A stretch of 64,000 nucleotides of DNA from Simkaniaceae bacterium. GTDB taxonomy: Bacteria; Chlamydiota; Chlamydiia; Chlamydiales; Simkaniaceae. The notes under the pieces were generated by a model. It saw only the letters and a program-made list of their open reading frames with translations, was not told the DNA's origin and searched no databases. The stretch spans positions 930,001-994,000 of the forward strand of contig CP073762.1 in NCBI GenBank assembly GCA_018399055.1. The letters run 5' to 3'. The translations under genes were made by a program, and so were the position numbers. Below, one piece after another: positions 59,767 through 64,000 of this stretch. Within the stretch, counting starts at the first letter, position 1. The number at the start of each line of letters is the position of its first letter.

Positions 59767-60028
59767 GGGCAGTGTCGAGAACCTTTTCGGATTCAGGGTT
59801 AAATGGGGTTGTTTGAGGTTGACCATCTCTGGTTTTGATTAGGGTTTCAATTTTCTGTTCCGCTTGATTGAGCTTTGATGAGCACAGGGTAATCAATTTA
59901 TTCGCTTCCTCGTAGAGTTTCAAAGACTCTTCAAGGGGGGTCTCACCACTATTAAGCTCACTTAAGATTCCTTCAAGCCGCGTATAGGCCTGTTCAAAAG
60001 AAAAGCTGACACTTTGTTTAGTTTCCAT
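59750..60028 (-). CDS. xseB: Exodeoxyribonuclease VII small subunit
   Basis: Small helical subunit that binds XseA. 92 residues from the ATG at 60028 ([20 protein letters not shown]), with GGAGG three bases upstream; the frame is open to 60064 but that part lies in xse[21 protein letters not shown] and [15 protein letters not shown] are family blocks. The C-terminal tail after RDGQPQ is polar and short. Overlaps xseA by 11 bp and dxs by 17 bp. Confidence 0.93.
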   Translation of the reverse strand: METKQSVSFSFEQAYTRLEGILSELNSGETPLEESLKLYEEANKLITLCSSKLNQAEQKIETLIKTRDGQPQTTPFNPESEKVLDTAHDTYS

Positions 60029-61349
60029 CGACCTCCAGGGCGCGTGCTCGGACAGTTCCATCATGAAAGCGTAGACGTAATCCCAAACCGGGAGTGACTA
60101 CGCGTGATGACATCATAACTGAATTCTCCTTTTCCGCAAAGGGAATGCAGTAACCTTTTTTTAGGATAGATTCAGGATTGACAGCATCGATATGGGTAGA
60201 AAGTTGCTTTAAGTGCTCTTCTTTCCGTTTCAATAAATGTGTCATGGCGATGTGAATTCCATCGGCATAACTTCGAAGCTTTTGGTGGAGCTGCATGATT
60301 TCTCTTTGAGGACGCTTCCCTTGAAGTTCCCTTTTAAGAGCAATTAATTGGAGCCCTAGGTGGCTTAATTTATGACGGAAAGAAGTATCAAGTTGCGTTG
60401 AGAAATCGTCGACTCGTTGAAAATGCTCAGAGAGGATGGCAAAGGGAGAGGCTAAAAGGGGATGGCGAGCGGCTCCTTGAATTAAGGCAGTGCCATGTCG
60501 CATTTTTTGCTTCAAAATATGATCAATCCTCTCCTGCATTTGCATGAGAAATTCATTTTGCGCAGCTTGTTCTTTCACTGAAATTTCTGCTGCTGCTGAT
60601 GGGGTAGGAGCTCGGACATCAGCGACGCAATCAGCTAGAGTTACATCAGTTTCATGCCCAACTGCTGAGATGATGGGGATTTTCGAATGAAAAATCGCTT
60701 CAGCAACGCATTCTTCGTTAAAGGGCCAGAGATCTTCGAGACTTCCACCACCACGGCCCACAATCATCACATCGACCATCTGATGGGTATTAAAAGTTTT
60801 GATTGCAGAAGCTATTTCTTCAGCAGCCTCTTTTCCTTGGACACGAACTGGATTTAGTATGAGGTGAAAATGGGGGAAGCGTCGCTTTAACACATGAATA
60901 ATATCTTGGATGACCGATCCCGTAGGGCTCGTCACTACGCCAATTGTTTTGGGATACTTGGGAAGTGGTTTTTTATGGTCTGGGCTAAGCCATCCTCTCG
61001 CTTTAAGCTCCTCTTTTAACTGGTGGAGCTTCATGAGGAGCTCGCCTACACCGGCATGCTCTAGTTCTCGAACAATAATTTGGTAGCTCCCTCTAGGGGC
61101 ATAAAGGCTCAACTCCCCACGAACAACAACCTGGTCTCCAGCCTTTGGCAGGCGAGAAACACTACGCGCATTCCCTTTAAAAAGGACAGCAGATATTTGA
61201 GATCCTTGATCTTTTAAACTAAAATATAGATGGCCAGACGATTGAGCCCGGATGTTGGTGACTTCCCCTTTGACCTGAATATGGGCGAATTGGGGCTCCA
61301 GTTGCCTTTTGATAGCGAGAGTGAGCTCTGTTACTGACAATATTTTCAT
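60018..61349 (-). CDS. xseA: Exodeoxyribonuclease VII large subunit
   Basis: Catalytic subunit that degrades single-stranded DNA to oligonucleotides from both ends. 443 residues: N-terminal OB fold (ILSVTELTLAIKRQL, QVKGEVTNIRAQSSGHLYF), then the catalytic domain with VVTSPTGSVIQDIIHVLKRR and IVGRGGGSLEDLWPFNEE, then a coiled-coil region that binds XseB copies. Length normal. First gene of the minus-strand operon; divergent from tpiA with about 94 bp between starts. Confidence 0.95.
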   Translation of the reverse strand: MKILSVTELTLAIKRQLEPQFAHIQVKGEVTNIRAQSSGHLYFSLKDQGSQISAVLFKGNARSVSRLPKAGDQVVVRGELSLYAPRGSYQIIVRELEHAGVGELLMKLHQLKEELKARGWLSPDHKKPLPKYPKTIGVVTSPTGSVIQDIIHVLKRRFPHFHLILNPVRVQGKEAAEEIASAIKTFNTHQMVDVMIVGRGGGSLEDLWPFNEECVAEAIFHSKIPIISAVGHETDVTLADCVADVRAPTPSAAAEISVKEQAAQNEFLMQMQERIDHILKQKMRHGTALIQGAARHPLLASPFAILSEHFQRVDDFSTQLDTSFRHKLSHLGLQLIALKRELQGKRPQREIMQLHQKLRSYADGIHIAMTHLLKRKEEHLKQLSTHIDAVNPESILKKGYCIPFAEKENSVMMSSRVVTPGLGLRLRFHDGTVRARALEVDGN

Positions 61350-61443
61350 ACAGGCAGACTCTAAATCATCTCAAAGCAAAATTCAAGCTAGAGTTATTTC
61401 TAAAAAAGTGTTATCCTGGGGAGAAATTAAAATTGGGATGCTG

Positions 61444-62208
61444 ATGAGACAACAGTTTATTATTGGAAATTGGAAGATGCATATGACGTCTGCTGAAACA
61501 GTGGGATTCGTAGAAGCTCTTCTTCCACATATTGGAGAAACTACTTGTTTTATCGGAATAACTCCTCCCTTTACCTCCATTGATGTTGCTGTGCAAAGCG
61601 CCAAAGGGACTTATCTCAACATAGGTGCTCAAAACATGAGTGAGTATCCGAAGGGAGCCTATACTGGAGAAATTTCATCTACGATGCTTAAGGAAAATGG
61701 GGCTACATTTGTATTGATAGGCCATTCGGAAAGGCGGGCCCATTTTCACGAAAATGACGAAATGATTCACCGAAAGGTGAAATGGGCAATTGAGGAAGAG
61801 CTTCTTCCTGTTCTTTGCATTGGGGAGACCCAAGAAGAGAGGGATAAGGAGATGACTCACTCTGTTTTAAAAAGGCAGCTTAGTACCGCTTTAAAAGACT
61901 TATCTAAAAAAGACTTAGAAAATCTTGTCATTGCTTACGAACCTGTATGGGCAATTGGAACGGGAAAGACAGCTACCCCTCAGATTGCGCAAGAAACCCA
62001 TCATCTCATTCGCTCCTATATTAAGGAGACTTGGGGGGCGGAGATTGCCGAGCGCATTCCTTTGATTTACGGAGGATCGGTGAAGCCCGAGAATGCCGCT
62101 TCTCTTCTTGGACAAGAAGATATCGATGGAGCCCTTATAGGTGGAGCCTCTCTAGAGGTGGAGGCATTTGGACAAATTATTGAACATGGAAAGGAACTGT
62201 CATCATGA
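61444..62208 (+). CDS. tpiA: Triosephosphate isomerase
   Basis: Interconverts dihydroxyacetone phosphate and glyceraldehyde 3-phosphate. 254 residues from the ATG at 61444 (MRQQFIIGNWKMH); an ATG two codons upstream (61438) is an alternative, while the longer frame to 61309 overlaps xseA and is unlikely. GNWKMH has the catalytic Lys, GHSERR the His, and AYEPVWAIGTGKTATPQ the Glu. GGSVKPENAA is the phosphate loop. Overlaps secG by four bases. Confidence 0.96.
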   Translation: MRQQFIIGNWKMHMTSAETVGFVEALLPHIGETTCFIGITPPFTSIDVAVQSAKGTYLNIGAQNMSEYPKGAYTGEISSTMLKENGATFVLIGHSERRAHFHENDEMIHRKVKWAIEEELLPVLCIGETQEERDKEMTHSVLKRQLSTALKDLSKKDLENLVIAYEPVWAIGTGKTATPQIAQETHHLIRSYIKETWGAEIAERIPLIYGGSVKPENAASLLGQEDIDGALIGGASLEVEAFGQIIEHGKELSS

Positions 62209-62501
62209 CCGCATTGTTTTACGTTATGCTATTCTTATTTATTGGCCTTTGTGCCCTCCTCTGTTTTGTGATCTTGATTCAAGAGAGTAAGAGTCTTGGA
62301 TTAGGAGCTTCTTTTGGAGGAGATGCAGGAGATTCATTATTTGGAACCTCGACTGCAGACGTCTTAAAAAAATTCACTGCATACCTTGCCGGGATTTTTC
62401 TCATTGTTTGCTTGATCCTTTCTCTTTGGACTTCATCGATTGGTCGCGCTAAAAAAGCTCCACTAGGTGTTAACATCGAAGAGGTCAGCGGGGGACTATG
62501 A
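62205..62501 (+). CDS. secG: Preprotein translocase subunit SecG
   Basis: Auxiliary membrane subunit of the Sec translocon. 98 residues with two membrane segments (about 5-24 and 61-80) and the conserved loop between them: QESKSLGLGASFGGDAGDSL and FGTSTADVLKKFTAYLA, both family hallmarks. It begins inside the tpiA stop (ATGA) and ends inside the def start (ATGA), so tpiA, secG and def are one translationally coupled operon. Confidence 0.94.
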   Translation: MTALFYVMLFLFIGLCALLCFVILIQESKSLGLGASFGGDAGDSLFGTSTADVLKKFTAYLAGIFLIVCLILSLWTSSIGRAKKAPLGVNIEEVSGGL

Positions 62502-63028
62502 TCAAGGATCTTGTCTATTACGGCAGCTCTGGCCTTCGCAAAAAATGCGATGAGATAGCTGAGATTACTGACGAGGTCAAGCAGATTGCACAGGACCTCG
62601 TAGATACCGTTATTGATAAAGATGGGGCAGGGCTTGCTGCTCCTCAAATTGGCTACCCTGTCAGAATGTTTGTTTCACGCTACGAGAATGGAGCCGATGA
62701 TGAGGGATGGCCGATTCTTTGCTCCCCTAAGATTTATATCAATCCTAAGCTTTCTGCGCCCTCTTCTGAAGTGGATACACATGGTGAAGGCTGCCTTTCT
62801 ATCCCGGGAATTTACGAAGAAGTGACCCGCCCATTTTCTATAGAAGTCGAGGCTATGGATTTAGAGGGCAATCTCTTTACAGAGACGACAACAGGATGGC
62901 GCGCAAGAAATATCATGCATGAAAATGATCACATTAACGGCGTTCTTTTTATTGATCGTATTCATCCAAACCGGCGGAAAAAAATTGAGAAAGCTCTCAA
63001 TGACATCAAAAAAATATACAACAAGTAA
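62498..63028 (+). CDS. def: Peptide deformylase
   Basis: Removes formyl groups from nascent N-terminal methionine. 176 residues. Three motifs: GAGLAAPQIG, EGCLSIPG with the metal Cys, and IMHENDHINGVLF (HEXDH) with both metal His and the catalytic Glu. Length usual. Last gene of the tpiA-secG-def operon, 23 bases before the next gene's ATG. Confidence 0.96.
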   Translation: MIKDLVYYGSSGLRKKCDEIAEITDEVKQIAQDLVDTVIDKDGAGLAAPQIGYPVRMFVSRYENGADDEGWPILCSPKIYINPKLSAPSSEVDTHGEGCLSIPGIYEEVTRPFSIEVEAMDLEGNLFTETTTGWRARNIMHENDHINGVLFIDRIHPNRRKKIEKALNDIKKIYNK

Positions 63029-63051
63029 ACTATACCCAACAAGGTAGGTTC

Positions 63052-63399
63052 ATGGCGAGTATAACGATTGCTCCATCACTGCTTCTAGGTGGAATTATGG
63101 GAGGAGTCCTAAACAATGCACTAGGAAGTGGGAATCTCCGATCTACGTACGGATTTCTCTTCGGAACTGCGCAAGGGACAGTCTATACAGTCATGTTCAA
63201 CCGATTGAAGTCGAATGAAAAGAATCTGACTCCCAAACAGCTTGTTTGTGCTTACGCTATTTTTACCCTCATAAGTAATTATGGAGTCAAAAAGGCTCTT
63301 GAGTGGAAATGGGAGTTTTCACCTCCTCCGAAGCTTCAAGTAACATTCTTTATTCTCAATGTTGCTTGGTGGAAATCTTCGCTTGAGAGGCGACGATGA
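63052..63399 (+). CDS. Unknown small membrane protein, module shared with 29.5 kb protein
   Basis: 115 residues, mostly hydrophobic. The stretch YGFLFGTAQGTVYTVMFNRL resembles the repeated GAFVFGAINGTVEYASTNL unit of the 29519-31096 protein, followed by a polar turn (SNEKNLTPKQ) and a second hydrophobic segment. AAGGTAGG precedes the ATG. It overlaps the next gene by four bases (ATGA), so the two are coupled and may form a pair in the membrane. No known function. Confidence 0.65.
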   Translation: MASITIAPSLLLGGIMGGVLNNALGSGNLRSTYGFLFGTAQGTVYTVMFNRLKSNEKNLTPKQLVCAYAIFTLISNYGVKKALEWKWEFSPPPKLQVTFFILNVAWWKSSLERRR

Positions 63400-63884
63400 C
63401 TGCCATTATCCCATCACTTTGGAGCGGTGCAGGAAGCGCAATTCTCGCTGGTGGGGTCCATTTTTTTGAGCTTACGGATATTTTTGGAAAAGTGCCAAAG
63501 ATGCCTCAAGCCGCCCTCTTTGCGACGACCATTAATCTAGTCGATCGTGTGATTGAGTTTGAAATGCGGCATGAGCTCAAAGATGTGCCCACGACAAAAT
63601 TTGAGAGTGTCATTATGACGGCTCTTTTAGTTGGCATCAAAATCCTTACCCCTTATGTTCTTAAGTCCTCACTTGAAAAAGTTTATCAGACGAAAATCCC
63701 CATCTCCTTTCTTCACCTTCAAACTGCTATTTACATAGGAGCTCTTGCTGACGGGGAGTTTGAGAATTTGGCAGCCAAATGTTTTCAGCACCTGTGGACC
63801 GACCATGAAGACCACCGCCAGTTTGCTGCCTTAGTCCGACGCATACACCTCAATTTCCTTGGCCTCTTCGGCGCAGACATTTAG
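63396..63884 (+). CDS. Unknown small membrane protein, second of the coupled pair
   Basis: 162 residues with three hydrophobic stretches: SGAGSAILAGGVHFFEL, AALFATTINLVDRVIEF and SVIMTALLVGIKILTPYVL. The second resembles the same module as its neighbour. A soluble tail (QHLWTDHEDHRQFAALVRRI) ends the protein. It begins inside the stop of the 63052 gene. Function unknown; these two plus the 29.5 kb gene look like one lineage-specific family, by eye. Confidence 0.65.
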   Translation: MTAIIPSLWSGAGSAILAGGVHFFELTDIFGKVPKMPQAALFATTINLVDRVIEFEMRHELKDVPTTKFESVIMTALLVGIKILTPYVLKSSLEKVYQTKIPISFLHLQTAIYIGALADGEFENLAAKCFQHLWTDHEDHRQFAALVRRIHLNFLGLFGADI

Positions 63885-64000
63885 GTTTGACCAAGTTTTA
63901 TAAAAACAAGATAAGTAATGGTTTTTTCTCATTCTTGTTACTCTTCACAATTTTTTCTATATTGACTTCTAGTTCTTTTATGATTTTGGGAAATTGTTTT

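Noticed and set aside
1-64000. tRNA, rRNA or CRISPR array
   Set aside because: No cloverleaf-like intergenic segment, no rRNA blocks and no regularly spaced short repeats were found; intergenic gaps are short.

Overview
The window reads as a chromosome segment of an environmental chlamydia, most like Simkania or a close relative (inference). Seen in the sequence: gene neighbourhoods that, as I recall them, match Chlamydia (acpS next to a small membrane protein; ssb-pepA; uvrA divergent from pyk; dxs-xseB-xseA-tpiA; lpxL-cdaR-cdaA near cydAB), a double-length UvrA of 1870 residues, and three large beta-barrel MOMP-like porins with signal peptides. No rRNA, tRNA or CRISPR array was seen. One structural RNA, the SRP RNA, lies just after uvrA. 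Genes are dense and no gene-free stretch exceeds 300 bases.

Layout. 1-9.2 kb: acpS (cut by the window edge), a PIN/TRAM membrane protein, rlmH, lgt, a large unknown gene, a porin, ssb, pepA and an RluA-type pseudouridine synthase. 9.2-11.5 kb: a 165-bp foldback palindrome and three tandem paralogues of an unknown single-span membrane protein family. 11.6-17.6 kb: a POT-type transporter with an altered motif, heptosyltransferase, quinone oxidoreductase, a BioD-like/DRTGG protein, NUDIX, MazG and a 58-residue exported zinc-finger miniprotein. 17.6-20.5 kb: an Imm32-like immunity gene and the remains of an Rhs-like toxin gene cut by an IS66 and an IS630 element, with target duplications still readable. 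20.5-29.4 kb: a porin, SRP RNA, uvrA and pyk. 29.5-35.9 kb: an unknown multi-span protein, a secreted sulfotransferase-like protein, an unknown membrane protein, ppsA and a GNAT acetyltransferase.

35.9-44.6 kb is the most unusual part: a 2032-residue protein with a USP-like (ubiquitin protease-like) domain and a variable C-terminal module, followed by four paralogous candidate immunity genes, two detached C-terminal modules and one 40-bp module vestige. A duplicated 3' tip of the neighbouring GNAT gene marks how the array grew. I interpret it as a polymorphic toxin/immunity cassette array.

44.7-49.8 kb is one overlapping operon: cdaA-cdaR (c-di-AMP synthesis), a GT4 glycosyltransferase, an LpxL acyltransferase and rsmE. 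49.9-55.4 kb: a membrane-anchored protein with macro/PARG-like motifs, cydAB, a second foldback palindrome (163 bp) and rtcB. 55.5-63.9 kb: a third porin, a DUF1653-like protein, nadK-dxs-xseB-xseA in one overlapping operon, divergent tpiA-secG-def, and two small membrane proteins that resemble the 29.5 kb protein.
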